Below are positions 9,499-18,679 of a stretch of DNA of 64,000 nt, piece by piece; within the stretch, counting starts at the first letter, position 1, and each line of letters starts with the position of its first letter. A model generated the notes under the pieces. It worked only from the letters and a program-made list of their open reading frames with translations. It did no database searches and was not told the DNA's origin. A program made the position numbers and the translations under genes. Location of the stretch: the NCBI GenBank assembly GCA_963707555.1, contig CAVPQM010000002.1, forward strand, positions 62,001 through 126,000, given 5' to 3'. Source of the DNA: JAFAFN01 sp963707555. GTDB lineage: Bacteria > Actinomycetota > Acidimicrobiia > Acidimicrobiales > Microtrichaceae.

Positions 9499-10011
9499 GT
9501 CGCCTCCAGCGTCGGTTCGCCGAAGCGGTCCACTCTGGACCGCAGCGTGCGCAGACCCCGGTGCAGGTGCACCCGGACCGTCGCCGCCGAACAACCGAGC
9601 AGATCGGCGATCTCGGCGGCGTCCAACCCGTCGACGTGACGCAGCACGACGCACTGCGCCTGTCGCGCCGGCAGCCGGCGGACCTCGTCCCAGAGCGCGT
9701 CGTCGACTTCGGGGCCGGGTGTGGAGCCGTCGTCGACGACGAGCGAGCCCGCACGGCCGATCACCCCCATCACCCGGAGCTCGACCCGTCGACGGCGCAG
9801 GTGCGAGACCGAGCCGTTGATGACCACCGCGACGAACCCATGCACCTGGGCGATCGAGGGCGCCGACGTGACCCCAGCGGCGGTGTGCCGCGAAGAACGC
9901 CTCCTGGGTCAGCTCCTCGGCGGCACCGCCACGACCCACCAATGCGGTGGCCACGGCGAGCACCGGTGCCCACTCCCTGGCCATCAACTCGTCGAACGAC
10001 TCCTCGGACAT
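9495..10011 (-). CDS. ECF-type RNA polymerase sigma factor, one frame break
   Basis: Directs RNA polymerase to a small stress or envelope regulon. The region 2 helices are AAEELTQEAFFAAHRRW and ALDRPGAWVRRV. The region 4 helix-turn-helix is RQAQCVVLRHVDGLDAAEIADLLGCSAATVRVHLHRGL, split here as RQAQCVVLRHVDGLDAAEIA and DLLGCSAATVRVHLHRG. The break is one extra base near 9827 (CGCGGTGG for CGCGTGG on the coding strand) and joins AWVRR to VVINGSVSHLRRR. About 172 residues, normal for ECF factors. It is divergent from menG and coupled to the membrane protein downstream. Confidence 0.85.
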
Positions 10012-10094
10012 GCACCCCTCACACGCCCGGAGCCCGCCGACCGTTTACCCGACGCAGCCGATCCCCCGGATCGGACCCGTGACGGCACCGTCAT

Positions 10095-10100
10095 TAGTCT
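10095..10100 (+). promoter_or_regulatory. -10 box of menG (leaderless)
   Basis: TAGTCT ends six bases before the menG GTG at 10107. Confidence 0.55.
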
Positions 10101-10106
10101 GGCCGG

Positions 10107-10864
10107 GTGAACACCGCCGAGACGTCTCCCCGTGACCGGACCGACAGCCAGGACCTGATCCCGCGAGCGGGTGACCCGCTGCCGACCGGCGAGGACAAGA
10201 CCCGCTCGGTCCAGGCGATGTTCGACGTCATCGCCCCCCGCTACGACCTGGTCAACCGGGTGATGACGTTCCGCATGGACGTCGGCTGGCGACGCCGCAC
10301 CGTCTCCGCGCTCGGCCTGCCGCCGGGCTGCTCGGTGCTCGACCTGGCCTGCGGCACCGGCGACCTGGCGGCCGATCTCGAGGACCGTGGCCTGTTCCCC
10401 ATCGGCGTGGACCTGAGCTTCGGCATGCTCGCCGCGGCGCCTCGACCGTTCGCCCGGCTGCAGGCCGACGGCGCAGCGCTGCCGCTGCCGGACGCGTCGG
10501 TCGACGGCGCCACGTGCGGGTTCGCCCTGCGGAACTTCATCGACCTGACCGCGACCTTCGCCGAGCTCGCCCGCATCGTGCGCCCCGGCGGCCGCATCGC
10601 GCTGCTCGAGGTCGCCACACCGCCCAACCCGGTGCTGCGCTTCGGCCACGGCATCTACTTCGGCCAGGTCGTGCCGACGGATCGGCGGGCTGCTCTCCGA
10701 CGGCAACGCCTACCGCTACCTGCCCCGGTCGGTCGCCTACCTGCCCGAGCCCGACGAGATGCTCTCGACGCTCGAGCTCGCTCGGCTTCCGCGACGTGCG
10801 ACGGACGCTGCTGTCGGTCGGCATCGCGCAGCTGATCACCGCGACCCGGGAACCATCGGAGTGA
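10107..10864 (+). CDS. menG: Demethylmenaquinone methyltransferase (UbiE/MenG)
   Basis: SAM-dependent methylation of demethylmenaquinone, the last step of menaquinone synthesis. The family N-terminal motif is MFDVIAPRYDLVNRVMTF. The SAM loop is VLDLACGTGDLA (about residues 70-82), and the UbiE signature is GFALRNF. After FGQVVP the C-terminal part (DGNAYRYLPRSV, then GFRDVRRTLLSVGIAQL) continues through frame breaks near 10680 and 10785. About 250 residues. The stop at 10862-10864 overlaps a GTG at 10861 that probably starts menF (GTGA). Confidence 0.9.
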
Positions 10865-12086
10865 GCCGACCGGACCGGCCGCAGGGCGACGTCGGTCCCT
10901 GCGGATCTGGATCCCGGTGAACCGCCGCCGGGCCACCCGGTCGCGGCGTTCCGCTCACCGCGTCGCGGGCTGTGGGGTCACGGCGAGGCGCTGCGCATCG
11001 ACGTGCCGCGCCCTGGCCCGAGCACGTCGGCGTCGTCGCCGACACCCTCGCCGAGCTGCGCGGTCGCGACGACGTGTCGACCCCAGGCTCCGGCCCCGTC
11101 GCCTTCGCCGCCCTGCCGTTCGACCCGACGTCAGCTGCGCAGTTCGTCGTGCCGGCGGTGGTGCACGGCCACACCGCCGAGGGCACCCGCTGGATCACCA
11201 CGGTCGGCACGTCCGACGACGCGGCAGGCCTCCCCCACCCCGAGCCGCGCCCGGCGACGGCGCCCGCCGCGATCACCGTGGCGTCGACCGTGCCCGACGA
11301 GCAGTGGTGCGCCGCGGTGGAGCTCGCCACCGAGCGCATCCGAGCGGGCCAGCTCACCAAGGTCGTGCTCGCCCGGGCGCTGCAGATCGACGCCGACGAG
11401 CCCATCGATGCGCGCCTCGCTGCTGTCCCGGCTGCGCCGCCAGTACCCCGCCGCCATGACCTTCGCCGTCGACGGCTTCGTCGGCGCCAGCCCCGAGCTG
11501 CTCGTCTCACGCGTCGGCGACGTCGTCCGGGCCCAGCCGATGGCCGGCACCACGCCCCGCACCGGCGAACCCGAGGCCGATCAGCGCCGCGGCCGGCGAG
11601 CTGCTGTCGTCGGAGAAGAACCGCCAGGAGCACCAGATCACGATCGACATGGTGCACGACACGCTGCTGCCGTGGTGCTGCTTCCTCGACGCCGAGCCGT
11701 CGCCGTCGGTCGTGCCCGCCGGGCCGGTCCAGCACCTGGCGAGCATCGTCGAGGGCCGCCTGTCGCACCCGACGCCGTCGGTGCTCGACCTGGTCGCGGC
11801 CCTGCACCCCACCCCAGCGGTCGGCGGGTGGCCGCGCGCCGAGGCGCTCGCGCTGATCGACGAGCTCGAGCACGTCGACCGGGGCCGCTACGCCGGCCCC
11901 GTCGGCTGGGTCGACGCCGAGGGGAACGGCGCGTGGGCGGTCGGGATCCGCTCGGTGCAGCTCGACGGCCGCACCGCCCGGCTGTTCGCCGGCGTCGGCG
12001 TCGTCGAGGACTCCGACGCGCTCGCCGAGCTCGAGGAGACCCGCTCGAAGGCCCAGGCGCTGCTCGGCTCGATCGTCCGCCTCTGA
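10861..12086 (+). CDS. menF: Isochorismate synthase, several frame breaks
   Basis: Converts chorismate to isochorismate, the first step of the menaquinone branch. Chorismate-fold motifs are TERIRAGQLTKVVLAR, GFVGASPELLVSR, AQPMAGTTPRTG, SSEKNRQEHQI with the general-base Glu/His region, GGWPRAEALALI, and YAGPVGWVDAEGNGAWAVGI near the C terminus, then ETRSKAQALLGSI. Frame changes near 10910, 11010, 11420 and 11595. About 405 residues. It could also be called entC-like, but its place between menG and menD supports menaquinone. The GTG at 10861 overlaps the menG stop. Confidence 0.85.
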
Positions 12087-12123
12087 GGCAGCCTCACCGA
12101 CCCGGCTGGGGTCCGCCCGCGAG

Positions 12124-13970
12124 TCAGTCGGCGAGCTCGTGCGCCGCGAGCGCTGCCGACACCGCACGGTGCAGCTCCCGGTGCAGCACCACGTTGAGCT
12201 CCCGGTCGCTGTCGACGACCACGACGCGGGTGCCACCGCGGGTGAGCGCACCGGCGACCGCGGCCTGCACGCCAGCCCGGGTCGACACCCGCTCCGCGCG
12301 GGATGCCGTGCGCCTGCGAGAGTGCGCACAGGTCGACGCCGTGGGGCGTGCCGAAGAGCGTCTCGAACGTCGCGTCGTCGAGCACCTCGTGCTGGCCGAG
12401 GAACGAGAAGATCCCGCCGCCGTCGTTGTCGACGACCACGACGACCAGGTCGACCCGGCGCCGCGCCAGGCCCAGCAGCCCGTTGGTGTCGTGCAGGAAC
12501 GCGACGTCGCCGATCAGCAGACGCGGTCGGTGCGCCGTTCAGCGCCACGCCGACCGCGGTCGACACGACGCCGTCGATGCCGTTCGCTCCCCGGTTGGCG
12601 AACACCTGCAGCCCCGAGCGGGCGGCCGCGTACCACTCCAGGTCACGCACCGGCATCGATGACGAGACGACCATCCGGGCGCCGTCGGGCAGCATCGCGG
12701 CCAGGTCGACCGCGGTCGCGGGTTCGGTCGCGTCGCCGTGTCGGGTGAGCACACGCCCGATCGCACGACGGGCGGTCGCGTCGGCGTCGATCCAGTGCTC
12801 GAGCCACTCCGTCGGCGCGGGTGCCGGCGCCACGGAGCGGAGCTGGTCGCAGACCATCGCCACCTCGGCGGTCAGCGGCCGCGTGATCACGCCGTCGGGG
12901 TCGGCGGGTGGCCCGAACGGGTCGACGCCCAGCTGGTAGGCGCCCGACGTCGCCAGGAACCGAGCGAGCTCCTTCGAGCTGAGCAGACCCCCGAGGCGGA
13001 TCACGACCTCGGGTCGGGCCGCGTCGGCGAAGGACTCGTCGCGCACGAGCGAGTCGAACGTGGTGACGACGCCCGGATGGTCGACACGAACGCCGGAGGA
13101 CGCGTCGGCGAGCACCGGCCAACCGAGCGCGTCGGCCAGCGCGTCGACCGCCGCAGCCTCGCCGTCGTCGCGGCTGGCGCGAACGCCCGCGACGATGACG
13201 CCGCGGCGACCGCCGACGACGGCGGCCAGCTCGGCCAACGCCTCGTCGGTGAGACCCCACGAGGGACCCTCGGGCACGGCGGGCAGCTCGGTGCGTTCCT
13301 CGGGCAACTCCCCGACCTGACCCAGCAGCGGTTCACGGAAGGCGAGGTCCAGATGGACCGGCCCCGGTCGCGGCCCGCCGCAGCGCACCCACGAGTCACG
13401 GGCCAGGTCGCGCCACCACGGCGCACCACCCGCCGCAGGGGCACCCGGCTCGCAGTACCACCGCACGGCGGAGCCGTAGAGCTCACGCTGGTCGATGGTC
13501 TGCGGTGCCCCGACCCCGTGCAGCTCAGGTGGCCGATCGGCGGTGAGGACCAGCAGCGGCACGTAGGCCTGGTGCGCCTCGACCACCGCCGGGTGGAACT
13601 CGGCCGCTGCGGTGCCGCTGGTGCACAGCACGATCGTCGGTCGTCTCGACACCAGACTCAGGCCGAGCGCCATGAACGCCGCGGAGCGCTCGTCGTGGTG
13701 CACGTGCAGGGTGACTCGATCATCTGCGAGCAGTGCGACCGCCATCGGCGTCGAGCGGGAGCCGGGCGACACGACGGCGTCCGTCAGACCGAGGCGACAC
13801 CACTCGTCGACGAGCGTCGCGCAGTAGGTGGCGGCGATGTCCCCCTCGGTCGGCGCGTCGGTCGACGGTTCGGTCGGAGCCGCCGGCGCGTCACCGCCCG
13901 CAGGCGCAGCGCCCTGCACGAGCGGGTCCGGGGCGGGGGGAACGGGATCGGGCGGGGTCAGGTCTGCCAT
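12124..13970 (-). CDS. menD: SEPHCHC synthase MenD (thiamine-PP enzyme)
   Basis: Adds the succinyl group from 2-oxoglutarate to isochorismate using thiamine diphosphate. Visible are VVSPGSRSTPMAVAL and HDERSAAFMALG with the cofactor Glu, CTSGTAAAEFHPAVVEA, LTADRPPELHGVGAPQTIDQ, then the C-terminal cofactor domain SSSMPVRDLEWYA, FANRGANGIDGVVSTAVG, and GDVAFLHDTNGLL with NDGGGIFSFL. Frame breaks near 12540 and 12300. About 613 residues, with an extra Pro/Ala-rich N-terminal extension of about 45. The natural stop is at 12124; the original frame runs on much further only because of the breaks. Convergent with menF, 37 bases apart. Confidence 0.92.
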
Positions 13971-13981
13971 GAGCGGCGCTC

Positions 13982-13991
13982 AGCCTACGGT
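13982..13991. promoter_or_regulatory. Overlapping divergent -10 boxes, menD/menH
   Basis: AGCCTACGGT reads TAGGCT on the minus strand (13987-13982) and TACGGT on the plus strand (13986-13991), sharing the TA at 13986-13987. The menD ATG is 11 bases away and the menH GTG 5 (or 8) bases away. It has the same geometry as the nth/mshD boxes. Confidence 0.65.
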
Positions 13992-13996
13992 GTGCG

Positions 13997-14812
13997 GTGG
14001 TGAGCACCGAAGCCGTCCACCCTGCGTCGAGCACCACCCTCGCGTTCACCGAGGTCACCTCGGCCTCCGAGGGGTCGAGCACCGAGGCATCGGCACGGCC
14101 GATCACGGTGGTGCACGGGTTCGCACAGAACCGCGACTGCCTCGGACCGCTGCGCGACGCGCTCGCAGCGGTCGCCCCGGTGCGGGCCGTCGACGCCCCC
14201 GGCCACGGTGGATCCGCGGCGCACGCCGGCGCCGACCTGTGGGCGGGCGCCGAGCTGCTCGCCGCGACCTGCGGCACGACCGAGCTGGTCGGTTACTCGA
14301 TGGGAGCCCGCCTGGCGTTGCACGCCGCGCTCGCCGCACCGTCGCAGATCTCGTCACTGGTGCTCATCGGCGGCACCGCCGGCATCGACGACGACGCCGA
14401 GCGGGCCGCACGACGGGCGGGTGACGAACAGCTCGCCCGACGCCTCGAAGCGGACGGGCTCGAACGGTTCGTCGAGGAGTGGCTCGCCCTGCCGATGTTC
14501 GCCGGACTGCCGACCTGGGCGCGCTTCGACGAGCAGCGACGGTCGAACACCGCCGAGGGGCTCGCCGCCAGCCTGCGCCGGGCGGGCACGGGCGCCATGG
14601 AGCCGCTGTGGGCGCGCCTCGGCGAGATCCGCTGCCCAGTGCTGTGCGTCACCGGCGAGCACGACGAGCGCTACGGGGCACTCGCCCGACGCATCGTCGG
14701 CGGCGTCGGCGGTCCGGCCGAGCACGTCGTGATCCACGGCGCGGGCCATGCCGCGCACCTGGAGCGGCCCGAGGCGACCTGCGACGCCGTGGCGGCGTTC
14801 CTCGGGAGTTGA
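13997..14812 (+). CDS. menH: Alpha/beta hydrolase, probable SHCHC synthase MenH
   Basis: In the menaquinone pathway MenH eliminates pyruvate from SEPHCHC, the product of MenD. This intact 271-residue protein has a VHGFAQNRD oxyanion loop, the nucleophile elbow GYSMGARLAL, the acid in VTGEHDERY, and the His in HGAGHAAHLERPE. Position next to menD, under a shared divergent promoter, supports the assignment; by sequence alone it is only a MenH-like hydrolase. GTG at 13997 or at 14000 are both possible starts. Its stop is three bases from the stop of convergent menA. Confidence 0.8.
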   Translation: MVSTEAVHPASSTTLAFTEVTSASEGSSTEASARPITVVHGFAQNRDCLGPLRDALAAVAPVRAVDAPGHGGSAAHAGADLWAGAELLAATCGTTELVGYSMGARLALHAALAAPSQISSLVLIGGTAGIDDDAERAARRAGDEQLARRLEADGLERFVEEWLALPMFAGLPTWARFDEQRRSNTAEGLAASLRRAGTGAMEPLWARLGEIRCPVLCVTGEHDERYGALARRIVGGVGGPAEHVVIHGAGHAAHLERPEATCDAVAAFLGS

Positions 14813-14815
14813 GGC

Positions 14816-15865
14816 TCAGGCGCTGACGAACAGGCCGATCGCGAGCAGCAGCGCGTAGACGATCTGCACCTGACCGGTGCGGGCGAGCACGGGGATGAGT
14901 CCGGCACCCTTCGCACCGCCGAGCACCAGCGTGACGGCCTTGCGAGCCGGCAGGATCGACACGAGAGCCAGCGCCCCGAGCAGCCGACCGCTGGCGCCCG
15001 CCAGGAACGGCACCATCAGCATCGGGGTGACCAGCAGCACGATGTAGAGCATCCGGGTGTTGCGGTCCCCCATCCGCACCGCCAGCGTGCGCTTGCCCGC
15101 GACGGTGTCGCCGGGGATGTCGCGCAGGTTGTTCACCACCAGCAGCGCGGTCGACAGGCAGCCCATCGCCACGCCGCAGCCGATGGCGAGCCACGAGATC
15201 GACAGCGTCTGCACGTAGTACGAGCCCACCGTCGCGACCAGGCCGAAGAAGACGAACACGAACGCCTCGCCGAAGCCTGCATAGCCGTAGGGGCGCGACC
15301 CACCCGTGTAGAACCAACCCGCCGCGATCGCGGCGAGGCCGACCAGCACCAACTTCCAGTCGACCCAGATCACCAGCGGCAGCCCGCACAGCGCGGTGAG
15401 GCCGAACGAGATCAACATCGCCCGTTTGACCTCGCCAGGGGTGGCCAGTCCGTTGCCGACCAGCCGCGGGGGCCCGACGCGGGCGCCCGGGTCGTCGGTG
15501 CCCCGCTTCCCGTCGGAGTAGTCGTTCGCGTAGTTGGTGGCGATCTGGACGAACAGCGCGACGCCCAGCGCGCACAGGAAGGTCCAGAGGGTCAGGCCCT
15601 TGAGCAGGTCGCTGCCGAGCGGGTCGGAGGTCGCGAACCCGGCTCGAAGGCCGCTGGTCCGCCCCGATGCGAGGCACTGCAGCGTGTGCGCCACCGACTC
15701 CGCGTTGCTGGCGCTGCCCGTCAACGGCCCGCAGTCACCCGCGGCCGCAGCGGTGCCCACCAGGACCGGGGCGATCGCGGCGGGCAGCGTCCGGGGGCGG
15801 GCCCCGAGGATCCAACGGCGCCAGTCGGTCGGGAGCGCAGCGCCGCGGGGCGTGGAGTCGGTCAT
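14816..15865 (-). CDS. menA: DHNA polyprenyltransferase MenA
   Basis: Attaches the isoprenoid tail to 1,4-dihydroxy-2-naphthoate in the membrane. Intact, 349 residues. The first Asp-rich motif is NYANDYSDGKRG and the second NNLRDIPGDTVAGKRT; about eight or nine membrane segments follow the UbiA pattern. Between the first hydrophobic segment (AAIAPVLVGTAAAAG) and TLWTFLCALGVALF there is an unusual hydrophilic stretch of about 45 residues with two Cys (about 45 and 64). A TAGCAT box at 15875-15880 precedes the ATG by nine bases. Confidence 0.93.
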   Translation of the reverse strand: MTDSTPRGAALPTDWRRWILGARPRTLPAAIAPVLVGTAAAAGDCGPLTGSASNAESVAHTLQCLASGRTSGLRAGFATSDPLGSDLLKGLTLWTFLCALGVALFVQIATNYANDYSDGKRGTDDPGARVGPPRLVGNGLATPGEVKRAMLISFGLTALCGLPLVIWVDWKLVLVGLAAIAAGWFYTGGSRPYGYAGFGEAFVFVFFGLVATVGSYYVQTLSISWLAIGCGVAMGCLSTALLVVNNLRDIPGDTVAGKRTLAVRMGDRNTRMLYIVLLVTPMLMVPFLAGASGRLLGALALVSILPARKAVTLVLGGAKGAGLIPVLARTGQVQIVYALLLAIGLFVSA

Positions 15866-15874
15866 CGGGCAGCG

Positions 15875-15880
15875 ATGCTA
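15875..15880 (-). promoter_or_regulatory. -10 box of menA
   Basis: The minus strand reads TAGCAT, nine bases before the ATG at 15865. It lies inside the 12-base gap before the upstream PH-domain gene stop. Confidence 0.4.
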
Positions 15881-16375
15881 GGGCGCGTCGAGTTCCAACT
15901 TCGACGACGCCTCGGGGTGGGCCGCGACGAGGTCCCGCACGACGATCGCCTCGTCGCCGGCGAACCTGGTCGCTGCGCCGATGCGGTGGCGTCGCCGGAT
16001 GCCCGTCAGATGCACGTCGAGCACCACGAGGCCGAGCCGGTGGACGATCTCGATCCGGTCGACCCGCTCCCAGGGGACCGTGAACGACGTGGTGAGGTTG
16101 CGGCACTGCAGCGCCTCGGCCGACAGCTCGGCTCGTTGGGTGAGCGCACGCCAGCCCAGCGCGAGTCCCACGACGACGGTCAACGCAGCGATCAGCCAGG
16201 GTGACACGAGGTCGGCCTCGGTCGACGACAGCCCGCTCGTCGTGGCGCCCCGCCAGATCAACACGATGGCGGCCAGGGGCAGCACCGCGGCGAGCAACAT
16301 CGACGGCGGGCCACCCTGGATGATCACGGCGGTCGGTGGCTGGGAAGGGTGCTCGTCGTCGGGTCCGGGGCGCAC
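15878..16375 (-). CDS. PH-domain membrane protein
   Basis: 165 residues, intact. Two hydrophobic helices (about 26-42 and 57-76) are followed by a bacterial PH-like region: ELSAEALQCRNLTTSFTVPW, then ERVDRIEIVHRLGLVVLDVH. Many Actinomycetota carry such a two-helix PH protein beside housekeeping genes, but its role is unknown. It is transcribed toward menA, the next gene on the same strand, with a 12-base gap. GTG start chosen because TAGGCT at 16382-16387 lies six bases upstream. Confidence 0.7.
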   Translation of the reverse strand: MRPGPDDEHPSQPPTAVIIQGGPPSMLLAAVLPLAAIVLIWRGATTSGLSSTEADLVSPWLIAALTVVVGLALGWRALTQRAELSAEALQCRNLTTSFTVPWERVDRIEIVHRLGLVVLDVHLTGIRRRHRIGAATRFAGDEAIVVRDLVAAHPEASSKLELDAP

Positions 16376-16381
16376 CCGACG

Positions 16382-16387
16382 AGCCTA
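16382..16387 (-). promoter_or_regulatory. -10 box of the PH-domain gene
   Basis: The minus strand reads TAGGCT, six bases before the GTG at 16375. Leaderless geometry. Confidence 0.5.
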
Positions 16388-16482
16388 CGCGGCGGCGCCG
16401 TAGGGCCCGAGACGCGCCGCCGAGCTGAGGGTCGCACGAGGAACGTGTCGCTCGATGGCGTGGAAGCGGCCCACCACGGTGG

Positions 16483-16488
16483 CACGCT
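16483..16488 (+). promoter_or_regulatory. Possible -10 box of menE
   Basis: CACGCT lies seven bases before the GTG at 16496. It differs from TAnnnT at the first base but has the standard spacing. Confidence 0.3.
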
Positions 16489-16495
16489 GTAGGGA

Positions 16496-17713
16496 GTGCA
16501 AGACCTCATCGCCCTCCTCGTGCCCGGCGGCCCCGGGTTCGTCGACACCCTGCGCGCCGCATGGGACGCAGGTGACGCCGTGCTGCCCCTCGACCCGACG
16601 GCCCCTGCTGCGCACACCGCCGCCGTGATCGAGGCCCTCCGTCCCACGGCGATCGTCGAGGCCGACGGGGAGCGTCGCCGACTCGACGGCGACCCGGTCG
16701 AGCCTGGCGACGCCCTGGTCGTCGCGACGTCGGGCACCACCGGCGCACCGAAAGGCGCGATCCACACCCACGCAGGGGTCGAGGCCGCAGCCTTCGCCAC
16801 GGCGGTCGCCGCAGGAGTCACCGCGGACGCCCGCTGGCTGGCCTGCCTCCCGCTGTCGCACGTCGGCGGGTTGTCCGTCGTGACCCGGGCGCTGCTCACC
16901 GGCAGCGGGCTCGAGGTGATCGACCGTGCCGACCCGGCGGCCATCGACGACGCGGCCCGCCGCGGCGCCACACACGTGTCGCTCGTGCCGACCGTGCTCG
17001 GCCGCATCGATCCGACGCCGTGGCACACGATCCTGCTCGGCGGTTCGGCGATCCCGAGCGACCGTCCGACGAACACCATCGCGACCTACGGCATGACCGA
17101 GACCTTCGGCGGCGTGGTCTACGACGGTCATCGCCTGCCGTCGGTCGAGGTCCGCGTGCTCGACCCCGTCGGCACGGGGCCGAGCACCGTCGAGGAGGTG
17201 GCGTCGCGGCGGAGCGCCCCGCGTCTTGCGCCGCCCGGCGTCGTGGGACCGATCGAGCTGCGTTCGCCGACGTCGTGCCGTGGCTACCGCAACGGTGTCG
17301 CTCCGATCGACGCCGCCGGGTGGTACTCGACCGGCGATCTGGGCGCGCTCGACGCCGCGACGGGCCTGCTGGCCGTGCACGGACGCAGCGACGACCTGAT
17401 CATCAGCGGCGGAGAGAAGGTCTGGCCCACCGATGTCGAGGCCGTCATCAGCACCGACCCGGGCGTCGCCGAGGTGGCGGTCGTCGGACGGCCCGACCGC
17501 GAGTGGGGGCAACGAGTGGTCGCGGTGGTCGTCCCGAGCGACTCGTCGGCGCCACCGACGCTCGACCGACTCCGCGAGCTGGTCCGTGCCACGCTGCCCG
17601 TCGCAGCGGCACCCAAGGAGCTCGAGCTGACCGATTCGCTCCCACGCACCGGACTGGGCAAGATTCGACGTTCTGTCGTGGCGACCGCTGCCGGATCCAG
17701 GAACGATGGCTGA
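16496..17713 (+). CDS. menE: o-Succinylbenzoate-CoA ligase MenE
   Basis: Activates o-succinylbenzoate to its CoA ester. Intact, 405 residues, short for an AMP-binding enzyme, as is usual for MenE. The ATP loop is VATSGTTGAPKGAIHTH; then PLSHVGGLSVVTRALL, the ATYGMTETFGG adenine motif, WYSTGDLGALD, GRSDDLIISGGEKVWPTDVE, and the terminal Lys in LPRTGLGKIRRS. It overlaps the following VOC gene by eight bases, so the two are probably co-transcribed. menB and menC are not in the window. Confidence 0.9.
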   Translation: MQDLIALLVPGGPGFVDTLRAAWDAGDAVLPLDPTAPAAHTAAVIEALRPTAIVEADGERRRLDGDPVEPGDALVVATSGTTGAPKGAIHTHAGVEAAAFATAVAAGVTADARWLACLPLSHVGGLSVVTRALLTGSGLEVIDRADPAAIDDAARRGATHVSLVPTVLGRIDPTPWHTILLGGSAIPSDRPTNTIATYGMTETFGGVVYDGHRLPSVEVRVLDPVGTGPSTVEEVASRRSAPRLAPPGVVGPIELRSPTSCRGYRNGVAPIDAAGWYSTGDLGALDAATGLLAVHGRSDDLIISGGEKVWPTDVEAVISTDPGVAEVAVVGRPDREWGQRVVAVVVPSDSSAPPTLDRLRELVRATLPVAAAPKELELTDSLPRTGLGKIRRSVVATAAGSRNDG

Positions 17714-18554
17714 ACTCCCCTCCCCCGACAACCCGTCCGAGTCGCTCTCCGGAGTGCGCTTCGACCACGTCGGTCTCGCGCTGCGTCGACCGACCGACCT
17801 GTGGCCGGTGATGGCCGGCGTGCTGGGCGGTCGCTTCGTCAGCGGCGGCACCACGCCTGGCTACGGCTGGACCCGTCTCCGCTTCGCGAACGGCTTCATG
17901 GTCGACGGCTTCAACCCGGAGGGCGACGGCGACTCCTCGTTCCTCGGCAAGTTCCTCGCCCGGTCCGGCGTCGGACCGCACCACCTGACCTTCGTGGTGC
18001 CCGACCTGGTGCGAGCCGTCACCGTGGTGCGCGACGCCGGCATCGAGGCACTCTCCGACCACTCGGCGCCCGGTGTGCGAGAGGCGTTCCTGCGCCCGGC
18101 CGACGCGCACGGCATCGTGGTGCAGCTCATCGAGGCAGGCCAGGATCCACCGGCCTCGCTGGACGAACCCGAGGGGTTCCCTCCGCTGTCCTACGAGCAC
18201 CCGGTCGCGTCGTTGGGCCGGGTGGTGCATGCAGTCGCCGACCTGCAGGAAGCACTCCGCCTGTTCCGCACGACGCTCGGCGGCCGTGTGGTGGCCACCG
18301 GCTCCGCGGTCGACGGCAACCACTGGGTCGAACTCGGCTGGGACGGGCCGGGTCGGCTGCGACTGCTCGAGGGGCGCCACGCCGAGATCGCCGAGTGGAT
18401 CGGTGATCGGCCGGGCCGTCTGCGCCACCTGTTCTTCAACTTCGACGACCCCGAGTACGTGCCGGGTGCGACCAAGGTCGCCTCGGGCCGCTGGGTCGTG
18501 GCCGCCGACGACGTGCTCGGCACGCGGCTCGTGCTCGCCTCGAGCGCTCGCTGA
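17706..18554 (+). CDS. Two-domain VOC/glyoxalase-fold protein
   Basis: Intact, 282 residues. The first vicinal-oxygen-chelate module begins FDHVGLALRRPTDLWPVMAG and has a typical HHLTFVVPDL strand; the second begins LGRVVHAVADLQEALRLFRT and ends with HLFFNFDDP. The His and Glu positions are compatible with a metal site. Domain order recalls the dioxygenase/glyoxalase superfamily, but no substrate can be named. The start overlaps the last eight bases of menE. Convergent with the SDR gene across a hairpin. Confidence 0.75.
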   Translation: MAELPSPDNPSESLSGVRFDHVGLALRRPTDLWPVMAGVLGGRFVSGGTTPGYGWTRLRFANGFMVDGFNPEGDGDSSFLGKFLARSGVGPHHLTFVVPDLVRAVTVVRDAGIEALSDHSAPGVREAFLRPADAHGIVVQLIEAGQDPPASLDEPEGFPPLSYEHPVASLGRVVHAVADLQEALRLFRTTLGGRVVATGSAVDGNHWVELGWDGPGRLRLLEGRHAEIAEWIGDRPGRLRHLFFNFDDPEYVPGATKVASGRWVVAADDVLGTRLVLASSAR

Positions 18555-18618
18555 GCCCCGCCGACGCCCGGCGCCGCCCGACCGCTGAGCACCCCCGCGT
18601 GCCCGCGATATCCGCTCT

Positions 18619-18644
18619 CGGTTCGGCCCCATGGCGCCGAACCG
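18619..18644. terminator. 9-bp hairpin between convergent genes
   Basis: CGGTTCGGC at 18619-18627 pairs with GCCGAACCG at 18636-18644. It lies between the VOC stop (18554) and the SDR stop (18680), so it could end both messages. No T-run. Confidence 0.45.
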
Positions 18645-18679
18645 GAGTCCGATCTCGGGCAACGGGCCGATGTCGAGCG

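Noticed and set aside
10836..12123. Extension of the menD frame by about 430 codons past its natural end
   Set aside because: The frame leaves the true menD reading near 12540 because of an indel and then lies antisense to menF. The conserved MenD C terminus in other frames ends at 12124.
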